A stretch of DNA of 64,000 nucleotides from an uncultured Cycloclasticus sp. Lineage in GTDB: Bacteria; Pseudomonadota; Gammaproteobacteria; Methylococcales; Cycloclasticaceae. The DNA lies in contig CAJXTU010000007.1 of NCBI GenBank assembly GCA_913060865.1, positions 48,617 through 112,616 on the forward strand, read 5' to 3'. Under the pieces are notes generated by a model. It saw only the letters and a program-made list of their open reading frames with translations, had not been told where the DNA came from and ran no database searches. A program made the translations under genes and the position numbers. Below, one piece after another: positions 20,534 through 28,891 of the stretch. Position 1 is the stretch's first letter. Each line of letters begins with the position of its first letter.

Positions 20534-21874
20534 ATGCTCCCCTCTAAGCCTCATCAAGACTTCACCATAGGGTCTATTTACCAGCATTTAATTCGCCTTG
20601 CTATACCGGCTTCAATGGGTATGTTTTTTAACACTCTGTATAACCTTACCGATAACTGGTTTGCCGGTAAAGTGTCTGATGACGCATTAGTAGGCTTATC
20701 CATTTCGAGCGTTGTCTTTTATCTGTTTATTGGGCTCTTGGCAGGATTGCAAAATGGCACATCCGTGATGGTCTCAACAGAGCTTGGCCTAAAACAACCC
20801 AAACAACTAAAGAACATTATTAGAAACTGCCTAGGTCTAGGCATTTCCTTTTCTATCATGATCATTGTATTTGGTCTTTTATTTGCTAGAGATGCCATCG
20901 ATTGGCTAAGCAGTGGCGAGATAATAACCGCACTGGCATGGGATTATATTCAAGTATTAATCCTTGGCAATGTTGCGTTCTCATTAAGTATTGTCGCCGC
21001 TGGCGCGCTGATGGCTTTAGGTGACACCAAGTCCAATCGTAACGCACTGGTTGTTGGTTTTTTTGCTAACCTAGCACTCAACCCATTATTAACTTTTGGT
21101 TTAAATATGGGTGTTGCAGGGCTCGCTTGGGCTACATTAATCATTAAATTAACATCCGCACTCTATTTACTAATCATTTTATGTAAAAAATTAGGCTACA
21201 CACCCTTCCCTTGTTTAAATAAAAACGCCTCTCTCGCCATTTTAAGGCAGGTTTTACCCGCCAGTTTTAATTTTTTTATTATGATTATTGGCAGTTTGAT
21301 GATCACCGCTTTTGTTAGTCGTTTTGGTGATTATGCTGTGGCCGGCTACTCTGTTGGCTTAAGGGTTGAACAAGTTTTATTACTCCCCGCTCTTGGGCTT
21401 AACGCAGCCGTATTAGCCATTTCTGGACAAAACTATGGTGCCAAAAACTACCGACGAATCGCAGAAACTTATCGTAAGGGTTTGATACTCAGCTTTTCGA
21501 TTTCTCTCGTGTGTATCCCCATTATGATTTTTCTTTCACCTTATTTAATGGGCTTTTTTAGTCAGCATGAATCCATTATTTCTGTTGGCACGTCATACCT
21601 AAGAATCGATGCCTTAGCTTTTTTCTGCTACGTTTCTCTATTTATTAGCGTGGCAACACTGCAATCAATCAAACAGCCTGATTTTCCTGTCATCATGGGG
21701 CTTTTTAGGCAATTAATTTTACCCTTTATTGTTAATTTCTTTCTAATTATTCAATTTGGTTACAGCATTGAATGGTTATTCGGCTCTGTTGCTATTATCG
21801 TTTTTTTCAGCATGATCATCACCCTAGTCTACACACGAGCTAAGTTAAAAAAATTAGCTTACATTGATGAGTAA
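20534..21874 (+). CDS. MATE-family efflux transporter
   Basis: A 446-residue protein (from this ATG) with twelve membrane helices. The family opening appears as IRLAIPASMGMFFNTLYNLT followed by DNWFAGKVSDDALVGLS, and the second half repeats the pattern after about residue 225 (LRQVLPASFNFFIMIIGSL). Members export cationic drugs or metabolites using Na+ or H+ gradients; the substrate cannot be read here. An upstream TTG would add 15 residues but precedes the likely transcription start. The stop overlaps the convergent phosphodiesterase by 16 bases. Confidence 0.9.
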   Translation: MLPSKPHQDFTIGSIYQHLIRLAIPASMGMFFNTLYNLTDNWFAGKVSDDALVGLSISSVVFYLFIGLLAGLQNGTSVMVSTELGLKQPKQLKNIIRNCLGLGISFSIMIIVFGLLFARDAIDWLSSGEIITALAWDYIQVLILGNVAFSLSIVAAGALMALGDTKSNRNALVVGFFANLALNPLLTFGLNMGVAGLAWATLIIKLTSALYLLIILCKKLGYTPFPCLNKNASLAILRQVLPASFNFFIMIIGSLMITAFVSRFGDYAVAGYSVGLRVEQVLLLPALGLNAAVLAISGQNYGAKNYRRIAETYRKGLILSFSISLVCIPIMIFLSPYLMGFFSQHESIISVGTSYLRIDALAFFCYVSLFISVATLQSIKQPDFPVIMGLFRQLILPFIVNFFLIIQFGYSIEWLFGSVAIIVFFSMIITLVYTRAKLKKLAYIDE

Positions 21875-22536
21875 ATTTGGCGGGGATAGTTACTAAACAC
21901 ACCATCAACCCCCATTTGCTTCATTCGCTTGATATCAGCCAATTCGTTAACGGTATAAACGTACAATTTCAGCCCTTGGTGATGCGCCCGCTCTACCCAT
22001 TCTAATGTTACGTTTTGTAAACTGACGTGTATTGAAAAGGCTTTTAACTTGCCCGCCCACGCGATAGAGTCGTTTATATTATCACTAGCCAACACACCTA
22101 TTCTGACTCGCTTATCTAAACAAAACACCGCCGATAGTTCATCCATTAAGAACGAAGAAACGAGCATGTTTTCTCGCTGACTGTCCGGCGTTTTTTCTAA
22201 CAAACTAACAAGCGCTTTACCCGTCCCTTTACCTTTTAGCTCAATATTCAAACCGACTACACCTGCCGTCGCGTTAATCACTTCTTGTAGGGTCGGTATT
22301 TTTTCTCCTAAACCTGCGTCCAAATTCCTCATTTCATCAAACGTATAGTCAGCTAATTTGCCCTGCCCGTTGGTTGTTCTATCGAGTGTCGCATCATGAA
22401 TAACGATCAGTTTTTCGTCCAATAGATGCACGTCAACCTCTACCCAATCCGCGCCTAATTCTATTGCCTTATGAATTGATAGAAGTGTATTTTCTGGCGC
22501 ACAACCCATCGCGCCTCTATGTCCAATCATCAACAT
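21859..22536 (-). CDS. Glycerophosphodiester phosphodiesterase
   Basis: A 225-residue cytoplasmic TIM-barrel enzyme of UgpQ type that splits glycerophosphodiesters to glycerol-3-phosphate and alcohol. It starts MIGHRGAMGCAPENTL with the catalytic HRG...ENT motif, then ADWVEVDVHLL (metal-binding Glu and Asp) and VIHDATLDRTTNG (second catalytic His). The C-terminal strand has DGVFSNYP, where DGVxTDxP is usual. A GTG at 22548 gives 4 extra residues, but ATG at 22536 or 22530 is more natural. No signal peptide, so it acts inside the cell. Confidence 0.9.
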   Translation of the reverse strand: MLMIGHRGAMGCAPENTLLSIHKAIELGADWVEVDVHLLDEKLIVIHDATLDRTTNGQGKLADYTFDEMRNLDAGLGEKIPTLQEVINATAGVVGLNIELKGKGTGKALVSLLEKTPDSQRENMLVSSFLMDELSAVFCLDKRVRIGVLASDNINDSIAWAGKLKAFSIHVSLQNVTLEWVERAHHQGLKLYVYTVNELADIKRMKQMGVDGVFSNYPRQIYSSM

Positions 22537-22638
22537 AATACAATCCACTTTTTATAATTCGGCAACGCCAACGAAGCAAGTCTATAAGGAAATTTTAAAA
22601 AAGGATAGAATGTTCATTTTCTTAAGGCAACCAAGCTG

Positions 22639-23772
22639 ATGACTGATAACTTTAGTAATGAATTTAATTTGGATGAAGATGTTATCTACCTCAATCATGC
22701 GGCTGTTGCTCCTTGGCCTATTCGAGCAGAAAAAGCCGTTAATGCCTTTTGCCGCGAAAACGTCACTATCGGTTCAAAAAAATATGCCAATTGGCTGAAA
22801 GTTGAAGCACGATTAAAACAGCAACTGGCAGAATTGATAAATGCCTCGACAGTTGATGAAATTGCGCTGGTCAAAAACACCTCCGAAGCCCTTTCTTTTG
22901 TAGCTTATGGCCTTGATTGGGCAAAAGGCGATAATATCGTTACTAGTGATGAAGAGTTCCCCTCAAATATGATTCCCTGGGAATCACTTGCGGACCAAGG
23001 CGTTCATGTCATAAAAACACACTTGAAAGACGCTGAGGACCCTACTGCTGAACTCATTAAAAATATTGATAGCCACACCAAGTTGTTAACCATTAGCTCT
23101 GTTCAGTACGCATCTGGTTTGCGTGTTGACCTCGAACGCTTAGGTGAAGCCTGTCAGCAAAAAGGCGTGTTATTCTGCATTGATGCCATTCAGTCGATTG
23201 GCGCATTCCCTGTTGACGTACAAAAATATCAGGCTGATTTTGTGATGGCCGATGGTCATAAGTGGATGCTCGGTCCGGAAGGTTTGGGTGTTTTCTATTG
23301 CCGACAATCAGCTATCAACAAACTCAACCTTACCCAATATGGCTGGCATATGGTTGAAGATATGGGCAATTATGATGTGCCTGAATGGACAACCGCACAA
23401 TCGGCAAGGCGGTTTGAATGCGGGAGCCCGAACATGCTCAGCATACATGCACTGTCTGCCAGCATAAGTTTACTTCTAGACGTTGGCATGGATACGGTAG
23501 CCAAAAATGTTATAGAGCGTGGCCAATACGTTATAGATAAAGTGCAACAAAACCCTTCTTTAACGCTATTGACCAACCCTGATCGTGCAGGAAATAATAT
23601 TATTGTTTTCAAGCCATCAAATGGCAAAACGAACGAGCTGTTTGACTACTTAACAACACATCAAGTTGTTTGCGCTAAGCGCGGTGGTGGTATTCGATTT
23701 TCACCTCATTTTTACACGCCCCATAGTGTTATAGATCGCGCTTTTTCACTGATTGAAGCATTTGAGAGCTAA
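22639..23772 (+). CDS. Class V aminotransferase, PLP-dependent, desulfurase-like fold
   Basis: A 377-residue fold-type I PLP enzyme of the isopenicillin N epimerase/CsdA-like group. It opens YLNHAAVAPWP, has KNTSEALSFVAYGL for phosphate binding, CIDAIQSIGAFPVDV, and the PLP lysine in ADGHKWMLGPEGLG (Lys208). The C-terminal region VCAKRGGGIRFSPHFYT lacks a persulfide-forming cysteine in the usual active-site loop, so a desulfurase role is unlikely. The substrate is unknown; the next genes are a hydrolase and an aromatic dioxygenase on a separate transcript, so the link to them is only proximity. Confidence 0.8.
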   Translation: MTDNFSNEFNLDEDVIYLNHAAVAPWPIRAEKAVNAFCRENVTIGSKKYANWLKVEARLKQQLAELINASTVDEIALVKNTSEALSFVAYGLDWAKGDNIVTSDEEFPSNMIPWESLADQGVHVIKTHLKDAEDPTAELIKNIDSHTKLLTISSVQYASGLRVDLERLGEACQQKGVLFCIDAIQSIGAFPVDVQKYQADFVMADGHKWMLGPEGLGVFYCRQSAINKLNLTQYGWHMVEDMGNYDVPEWTTAQSARRFECGSPNMLSIHALSASISLLLDVGMDTVAKNVIERGQYVIDKVQQNPSLTLLTNPDRAGNNIIVFKPSNGKTNELFDYLTTHQVVCAKRGGGIRFSPHFYTPHSVIDRAFSLIEAFES

Positions 23773-23932
23773 AGAGTTCATTCAAACGTTAGCTTCATGC
23801 AATATCAGTATATAAGTCAAAAACTCAAGCTTTTGCGAATAAGAATACTGGCATTATTAAAGTGAACATAAAACGTATCATTTATTAAACGACTGACTTG
23901 TGAGCTTATCTTGCTGACTAAATCATCTGCTG

Positions 23933-23965
23933 AAAAACCCATCAGGCCTGCATAAAGCCCGATGG
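23933..23965 (-). terminator. Rho-independent terminator after the alpha/beta hydrolase gene
   Basis: On the minus strand CCATCGGGC pairs with GCCTGATGG around a TTTATGCAG loop and is followed by GTTTTTC. It begins 11 bases past the hydrolase stop. Confidence 0.75.
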
Positions 23966-23975
23966 ATTCTCTAAA

Positions 23976-24848
23976 TTAACCGAGCAAAAATTCTAAATGT
24001 AGCTTATTGAATTCCTCTGGTTCTTCCCACTGCGGCCAATGAGCACTTTCTTCTAAAATAACCATTTTTGCATTTGGAATCATTTTTGCGCCCTGTTGTG
24101 CTAATTCAACCGGTTGACCAGGATTATGCCGAGTCCATAACACTAAGGTTGGGCACTTAATATCACGCATTGACTCAGGGTTTACCCACTTATTGCACCA
24201 CTCATCATCAATAACGCCACCTAAAATACTATTAGCAATTTTACCCATCACAGGGAGCATACCCGGCTGGTCGTAAATGGTGTAACGAACATCTATAATT
24301 TCATCGGTCAATGTTTTTTCAGGTTCCGCCATTAACCAGCTCATTCTTGCACGAACAATATCCTTACTCAGTTGTCCGGCTGCTTTTCTTGAACGTTCTA
24401 GCGCATCTGCTAACTCAGCTTTCCCTTCTCCATTTGGCGCCATCAGAATACCCGTGTTTTGCACCAGTTTAATAACTTTTTCGGGGAAACGTATTGCTGT
24501 CCACGTTGCAACCATAGCGCCTAATGATTCACCAGACAGGTAGACTTTTTCAGCCCCTATCGTGCTAATAAAGTCCACAACATGATCGACGAAATTATTC
24601 ATATCGTAATCGCAATCAGGTCGGTCTGTATAACCGTGCCCAATCATATCTATCGCATAAACATGAAAATGCTTCGCATGCTCCTCTATGTTTCTAACAT
24701 AAGCTTCTGCATGTCCGCCTGTGCCGTGTAAAAATATTAAAACTGGTCCACTACCCGCCTCAATAACACGCGTTTTAACTCCCTTAACATCGTAATATTT
24801 TTGGCTGTACTCAACGCCCATTAATTCTGTCCAAATGCTACTCATCAT
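23976..24848 (-). CDS. Alpha/beta hydrolase, meta-cleavage-product hydrolase type
   Basis: A 290-residue hydrolase. The oxyanion region is LIFLHGTGGHAEAYVRN, the nucleophile elbow SGESLG carries Ser108, and the C-terminal EESAHWPQWEEPEEFN carries the catalytic His270, a pattern shared with hydrolases that split ring-fission products of aromatic degradation. The usual acid residue loop (GxxDxxVP) reads WTRHNPGQPVEL, with no obvious Asp, so the charge-relay acid may come from elsewhere. It is divergent from the ring-hydroxylating dioxygenase genes with 111 bases between, which supports an aromatic-catabolic role. Exact substrate is unknown. Confidence 0.82.
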   Translation of the reverse strand: MMSSIWTELMGVEYSQKYYDVKGVKTRVIEAGSGPVLIFLHGTGGHAEAYVRNIEEHAKHFHVYAIDMIGHGYTDRPDCDYDMNNFVDHVVDFISTIGAEKVYLSGESLGAMVATWTAIRFPEKVIKLVQNTGILMAPNGEGKAELADALERSRKAAGQLSKDIVRARMSWLMAEPEKTLTDEIIDVRYTIYDQPGMLPVMGKIANSILGGVIDDEWCNKWVNPESMRDIKCPTLVLWTRHNPGQPVELAQQGAKMIPNAKMVILEESAHWPQWEEPEEFNKLHLEFLLG

Positions 24849-24896
24849 TTCTCCTTAATATTTAATTTCTAACTTATCTCTTCTACAAAGACATAT

Positions 24897-24928
24897 ATTA
24901 GTTTACTCTTCTATTTATTAAAACTAAT
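24897..24928. promoter_or_regulatory. Inverted repeat in the divergent hydrolase/dioxygenase promoter region
   Basis: ATTAGTTT at 24897-24904 is repeated inverted as AAACTAAT at 24921-24928, with a 16-base spacer. It lies midway between two divergent start codons. This is a plausible operator for a regulator controlling both genes, but no regulator gene is nearby and the bases are AT-rich. Confidence 0.35.
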
Positions 24929-24959
24929 GACAGTTATAAAATAAAAAGGAACTCCAGCT

Positions 24960-26267
24960 ATGGGTAATATTGAAGAACTAAAGGCAATGGTTGACCTCAA
25001 AAATGGCCAAATTGATCGGCGTATTTTTTGGGAAGACTGGATATACCAACTCGAATTAGAAAAATTATTTGCTAAATCATGGTTATTTGTGGCTCATGAA
25101 AGTCAGGTAAAAAATACAGGTGATTTCATCACCACTTATATGGGGCAAGACAATGTCATTGTTACTCGTCATAAGGATGGTGCTATTCACGTCTTTACTA
25201 ATTCCTGTACTCATCGCGGTAACCGTATTTGCTTTGCTGACCGAGGCAAAGCCAGGCAGTTTACATGTAATTATCATGGTTGGGCTTTTGGCACCAATGG
25301 TGATTTATTAGGTATGCATGAAGAAGAGCATTACAAAGGCCATATAGATAAGTCTAAAAACGGCCTTCAAAATGCGCGGGTAGAAACATACAAAGGCCTC
25401 GTATTTGCCTGTTTTGATGATGAGGCACCCAGCTTAGAAGACTTCTTAGGGGATTATCGCTGGTATTTGGATATTATTCTTGACCAAACTGAGGAAGGGA
25501 CAGAGTTTTTAGGCGGCTGTATTAAAAACATGTATAACGCAAACTGGAAGTTTGGTGCAGAAAACTTCATTGGTGACTCACTTCACGTTGGTTGGACTCA
25601 TGCATCAGGCGCTAAAGCTGTTAGCATGGGCCATGAAGTACCCGAGTATATGCCTGTTGACCCCTCGTCTTTTCATGCAAATGCCAATGGTCATGGTTGG
25701 GAAGGAGGCATTGATGGTGTTGGTACATTAGAACTCATCTCCAGTGGTAACCCAAGATTAGTTGAGTACTTTGAACAGCAACGTCAAAGTATGGCAAAAC
25801 GCCTAGGTGATCTGCGGGCTCGCAAAATATATGGCTCAGTGATATCTGCGACTGTATTCCCTAACTTTTCATTTTTACCGGGCATCAATACCATGAGAAC
25901 GTGGCTGCCGAAAGGTCCTCGTCAATTTGAGTTACGCGCTTGGACAATGGTGAATAAAAACATGCCCGACGATATTAGAGAAATTGTTCAAAATGCTTGT
26001 GCTATGACCTTCTCTCCTAGTGGTATTTTTGAGATGGACGATGGCGAAAACTGGGAAAATGCAACTCTAGCTAATGAGGGTGTTGTAACACGCAAACAAC
26101 ATTTACATTACGGGCTTAGAGTTGGAACAAGCCACAGAGATGACCCAGAGTTACCCGGCAATATTAGTAGGCCGATGTACAGCGATGTTAATCAGTTGGC
26201 ATTTTACCAACGTTGGGTAGACTTTTTAACTGCAGAATCTTGGGATGATATCCCGAAGGTTCGTTAA
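24960..26267 (+). CDS. Aromatic ring-hydroxylating dioxygenase, alpha (Rieske) subunit
   Basis: A 435-residue large subunit of naphthalene/biphenyl dioxygenase type that adds two oxygen atoms to an aromatic ring to form a cis-dihydrodiol. The Rieske cluster ligands are Cys83, His85, Cys103 and His106 (CTHRGN...CNYHGW). The mononuclear iron site is in ENFIGDSLHVGWTH, with the bridging Asp206 and ligands His209 and His214; the third ligand is probably Asp360 or Asp361 in FEMDDGENW. AAAAGGA lies 8-9 bases before the ATG. The beta subunit follows 12 bases later. No ferredoxin or reductase gene is nearby, so electrons must come from proteins encoded elsewhere. The exact substrate cannot be read. 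Confidence 0.93.
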   Translation: MGNIEELKAMVDLKNGQIDRRIFWEDWIYQLELEKLFAKSWLFVAHESQVKNTGDFITTYMGQDNVIVTRHKDGAIHVFTNSCTHRGNRICFADRGKARQFTCNYHGWAFGTNGDLLGMHEEEHYKGHIDKSKNGLQNARVETYKGLVFACFDDEAPSLEDFLGDYRWYLDIILDQTEEGTEFLGGCIKNMYNANWKFGAENFIGDSLHVGWTHASGAKAVSMGHEVPEYMPVDPSSFHANANGHGWEGGIDGVGTLELISSGNPRLVEYFEQQRQSMAKRLGDLRARKIYGSVISATVFPNFSFLPGINTMRTWLPKGPRQFELRAWTMVNKNMPDDIREIVQNACAMTFSPSGIFEMDDGENWENATLANEGVVTRKQHLHYGLRVGTSHRDDPELPGNISRPMYSDVNQLAFYQRWVDFLTAESWDDIPKVR

Positions 26268-26279
26268 GGGATTTAGCAT

Positions 26280-26813
26280 ATGACAAGCACTGACACACAA
26301 CAAATAGACACTGAAAACATGCTACTTTGGCATAGAGTTAATCAATTTTATAACCAAGAAGCGCGTGCATTAGACGAAGAAGATTACGCAACTTGGTTCA
26401 CGATGTTGGCAGATGATATACATTACTGGATGCCCGCAAGAGAAAGCATGTTTCGTAAGGATGAAACGCCTGATTCAACGACCAATATGAATCATTACAA
26501 TGAATCATTACAAAGTTTGCAATTACGCGTTGCACGCCTGCACAGTGGCGCCGCTTGGGCAGAAGACCCACGAACCCGTTATAGACACCTTATTACGAAC
26601 TTAGAAGTGGAACTCAGCGATGTGGAAGGAGAAGTTAACGTTCGCTCCAATACGTTAGTTTACAGGAACCGATTAGAACGTGAGGAATATTGGTTGCTGG
26701 CCAAACGGGAAGACATATTACGCGTAACAGAAGGTTCATTCAAAGTGGCCAAACGTAAAATAACGCCAGACTTCAGCAGTCTGTTAAGTAAAAACCTCAA
26801 CGTTTTTCTCTAG
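26280..26813 (+). CDS. Aromatic ring-hydroxylating dioxygenase, beta subunit
   Basis: A 177-residue small subunit with the NTF2-like fold, forming alpha3beta3 hexamers with the preceding gene product. Family features include FYNQEARALDEEDYATWFTM near residues 20-39, DDIHYWMPARES, and the DPRTRYRHLITNLEVE strand, plus the C-terminal VAKRKITPDFSSLLSKNLNVFL tail typical of beta subunits, of normal length. It starts 12 bases after the alpha stop and ends the operon; two hairpins follow. Confidence 0.92.
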   Translation: MTSTDTQQIDTENMLLWHRVNQFYNQEARALDEEDYATWFTMLADDIHYWMPARESMFRKDETPDSTTNMNHYNESLQSLQLRVARLHSGAAWAEDPRTRYRHLITNLEVELSDVEGEVNVRSNTLVYRNRLEREEYWLLAKREDILRVTEGSFKVAKRKITPDFSSLLSKNLNVFL

Positions 26814-26840
26814 TCTTTTTTAACCGGTTTCATTAGTCGG

Positions 26841-26875
26841 TAGCTGTTAACTGATAAGTTACCCACTAACAGCTA
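26841..26875 (+). terminator. Hairpin after the dioxygenase beta gene
   Basis: TAGCTGTTA pairs with TAACAGCTA (9 bp) around a 17-base loop and is followed by GATTTT, 28 bases past the stop. Could be a weak terminator. Confidence 0.4.
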
Positions 26876-26897
26876 GATTTTGATGATCACTTACACC

Positions 26898-26931
26898 CTG
26901 CCACCTCAATATTTATTAAATGGGGTGGCAG
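26898..26931 (+). terminator. Second hairpin after the dioxygenase operon
   Basis: CTGCCACC pairs with GGTGGCAG (8 bp, GC-rich) around an AT-rich loop. No T-run follows directly, so it may protect the mRNA end rather than terminate it. Confidence 0.4.
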
Positions 26932-26947
26932 CTTCTACTGCTGATGT

Positions 26948-27094
26948 TCATTGAGCTATAGCACTTATATTATTAAACATCAGCTCTTTGTCATTTATTG
27001 GCACCATAATCAGTTCAACTGGTACATCAAGCGCGTTTAAATAAAGCCTACCTTTTCTGGTCGTTGGCAAATACTTAGTATGCAAGACGTCCAA
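26948..27094 (-). pseudogene. Probable gene remnant, 48 codons
   Basis: A minus-strand frame from a TTG at 27094 to TGA at 26948 is strongly protein-like: it includes TKYLPTTRKGRLYLNALDVP and VELIMVPINDKELMF. It lacks an ATG start, and an in-frame stop lies just upstream, so it is more likely the C-terminal end of a broken gene than a whole small gene. I do not recognise the family. Confidence 0.3.
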
Positions 27095-27185
27095 TCACTT
27101 CGTTAACTTAACGTAATTTTCAAAATTTAACCCAATAAACTAATTTGTTACTGTATTGAGTACCTTATTATCCATTACAACTGGA

Positions 27186-27191
27186 TATAAT
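27186..27191 (+). promoter_or_regulatory. Candidate -10 box upstream of ispG
   Basis: Perfect TATAAT 41 bases before the ispG ATG. No good -35 is visible at 16-18 bases, so it is weakly supported. Confidence 0.35.
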
Positions 27192-27232
27192 AGCCTCCAC
27201 AATACAACTTTATAGCCAGATAAGTCAGCAAT

Positions 27233-28435
27233 ATGCACAAATCCATCACCGTTAAAGTAGGGACAATATCTATAGGTCACCAACACCCCGTCGTTATCCA
27301 ATCAATGACAAACACGGATACTGCCGATATTGAAAGAACCGTTAAACAAGTTTATCAACTAGCTCAAGCTGGTTCTGAGTTGGTTAGGATTACGGTTAAT
27401 TCTGAGGCTGCGGCAGCGGCTGTCAGCACCATTAGGCAAAAACTTGATGCCTTAGGCTGCGATGTTCCTCTAGTGGGCGACTTTCATTTTAATGGTCATA
27501 AATTACTGGCCAAATACCCATGTTGTGCTCAGGCGTTAGCCAAGTATCGAATTAACCCCGGCAATGTGGGCCGTGGTAGTAAACGTGACCCCCAGTTTGC
27601 ACAAATGATAGAGTTTGCTATTCAATACGACAAGCCTGTACGTATTGGGGTTAACTGGGGAAGTCTTGATCAATCTGTATTAGCACGATTAATGGATGAG
27701 AACGCTATCTCAAGTACACCTCGCGACTCTGTTGCCGTTATGCACGACGCTGTCATTACGTCCGCCTTAGAGAGCGCAGAAAAAGCAGTTGAACTGGGCT
27801 TAGCCAAGGATAAAATTATACTCTCTTGCAAAATGAGCGGTGTGCAGGATCTTATCTCCGTTTACCAAGACCTCGCCTCACGTTGTGACTACCCACTTCA
27901 TTTAGGTTTAACTGAGGCAGGTATGGGTAGCAAAGGCATTGTCTCTTCCACCGCTGCATTAGCGATATTGTTGCAACAAGGTATCGGCAACACAATTAGA
28001 ATTTCCTTAACACCTGAACCCGGTGGTGATAGGTGCCAAGAAGTTGTTGTCGCACAAGAAATTCTACAATCAATGGGCATCCGTTCATTTACACCGGCAG
28101 TTATATCTTGCCCAGGGTGCGGTAGAACAACCAGCGATTATTTCCAACAATTAGCGCAAGATATTCAATCTTATTTGCGCCATAAAATGCCAGAATGGAA
28201 AACTCAATATGCAGGCGTAGAAAACATGAAAGTAGCCGTCATGGGCTGTGTTGTAAATGGCCCAGGTGAAAGCAAAAATGCAAACATCGGAATCAGCTTA
28301 CCCGGCACCGGGGAAAAACCCGTTGCGCCAGTTTATATAGACGGACAAAAAAATGTCACCTTAAAAGGTAACGATATCGCAGAACAGTTCCAGAAAATTG
28401 TTGAGCAATATGTCACAAAAACCTACCAACAATAA
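27233..28435 (+). CDS. ispG: 4-hydroxy-3-methylbut-2-enyl-diphosphate synthase
   Basis: A 400-residue Fe-S enzyme of the MEP isoprenoid pathway that reduces methylerythritol cyclodiphosphate. The TIM-barrel starts [14 protein letters not shown], and the 4Fe-4S ligands are in SCPGCGRTT and [11 protein letters not shown] of the C-terminal reductase-like domain. Length matches the bacterial form. It starts about 420 bases after the dioxygenase operon and ends inside a perfect 11-bp hairpin, so it appears to be transcribed alone, without the neighbours (pilF, rodZ, hisS) that often flank it in other gammaproteobacteria. Confidence 0.96.
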   Translation: MHKSITVKVGTISIGHQHPVVIQSMTNTDTADIERTVKQVYQLAQAGSELVRITVNSEAAAAAVSTIRQKLDALGCDVPLVGDFHFNGHKLLAKYPCCAQALAKYRINPGNVGRGSKRDPQFAQMIEFAIQYDKPVRIGVNWGSLDQSVLARLMDENAISSTPRDSVAVMHDAVITSALESAEKAVELGLAKDKIILSCKMSGVQDLISVYQDLASRCDYPLHLGLTEAGMGSKGIVSSTAALAILLQQGIGNTIRISLTPEPGGDRCQEVVVAQEILQSMGIRSFTPAVISCPGCGRTTSDYFQQLAQDIQSYLRHKMPEWKTQYAGVENMKVAVMGCVVNGPGESKNANIGISLPGTGEKPVAPVYIDGQKNVTLKGNDIAEQFQKIVEQYVTKTYQQ

Positions 28436-28457
28436 AGACAGCTAACCTGTCTTTATT
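28431..28457. terminator. Hairpin terminator after ispG
   Basis: AATAAAGACAG pairs perfectly with CTGTCTTTATT around CTAAC. It overlaps the ispG stop codon. Stem AT-content is high, and only a short T-run is present. Confidence 0.6.
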
Positions 28458-28514
28458 GAAAGCAGGTATTTTTTATTTTAGCGTTATAGCAGTCATTGAC
28501 TGCTTAGGCTTAAA

Positions 28515-28730
28515 TTATTCCAAGCCTGTTACTTCTTCTGCCTGAAGCCCTTTATCGCCTTTAGTGATAGTAAATTCAACAGCTTGATTTTCTTTTAGTG
28601 TACGAAAACCATCACCTTGAATTGCTCTGAAATGAACAAATACATCTTCACCACCAGCATCAGGCTGAATAAAGCCGAAGCCTTTTGAATTATTAAACCA
28701 TTTAACAATACCGCGAACTCTTTCTGACAT
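28515..28730 (-). CDS. Cold-shock domain protein (CspA family)
   Basis: A 71-residue nucleic-acid chaperone. The RNA-binding motifs RNP1 (KGFGFI) and RNP2 (VFVHF) are intact, with the opening [15 protein letters not shown] and the closing [31 protein letters not shown] lies directly before the ATG. About 160 bases of non-coding DNA lie upstream, the right size for the long leader seen in cold-inducible family members, although I cannot tell which paralogue this is. Confidence 0.93.
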   Translation of the reverse strand: MSERVRGIVKWFNNSKGFGFIQPDAGGEDVFVHFRAIQGDGFRTLKENQAVEFTITKGDKGLQAEEVTGLE

Positions 28731-28891
28731 CTCTCTTCCTTAATTATAAATAAACAAAAAAAATCAGTTAGTTAGAAAGGCTAATTAAAGCACATCGTTA
28801 TAGTTATTGTAACCTAGCTAACCGATCTGAAGCCTGAGTATACTAAAAGCAATAGAAAAATCCTAACTTTTCATTAACTCGATGAATTAAT

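Larger units (their letters stand above)
26814..27232. other. 419-base gap between the dioxygenase operon and ispG
   Basis: This stretch holds two hairpins after the dioxygenase operon, a 48-codon minus-strand remnant at 26948-27094, and a TATAAT box before ispG. Each is listed separately. Nothing else stands out. Confidence 0.5.
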
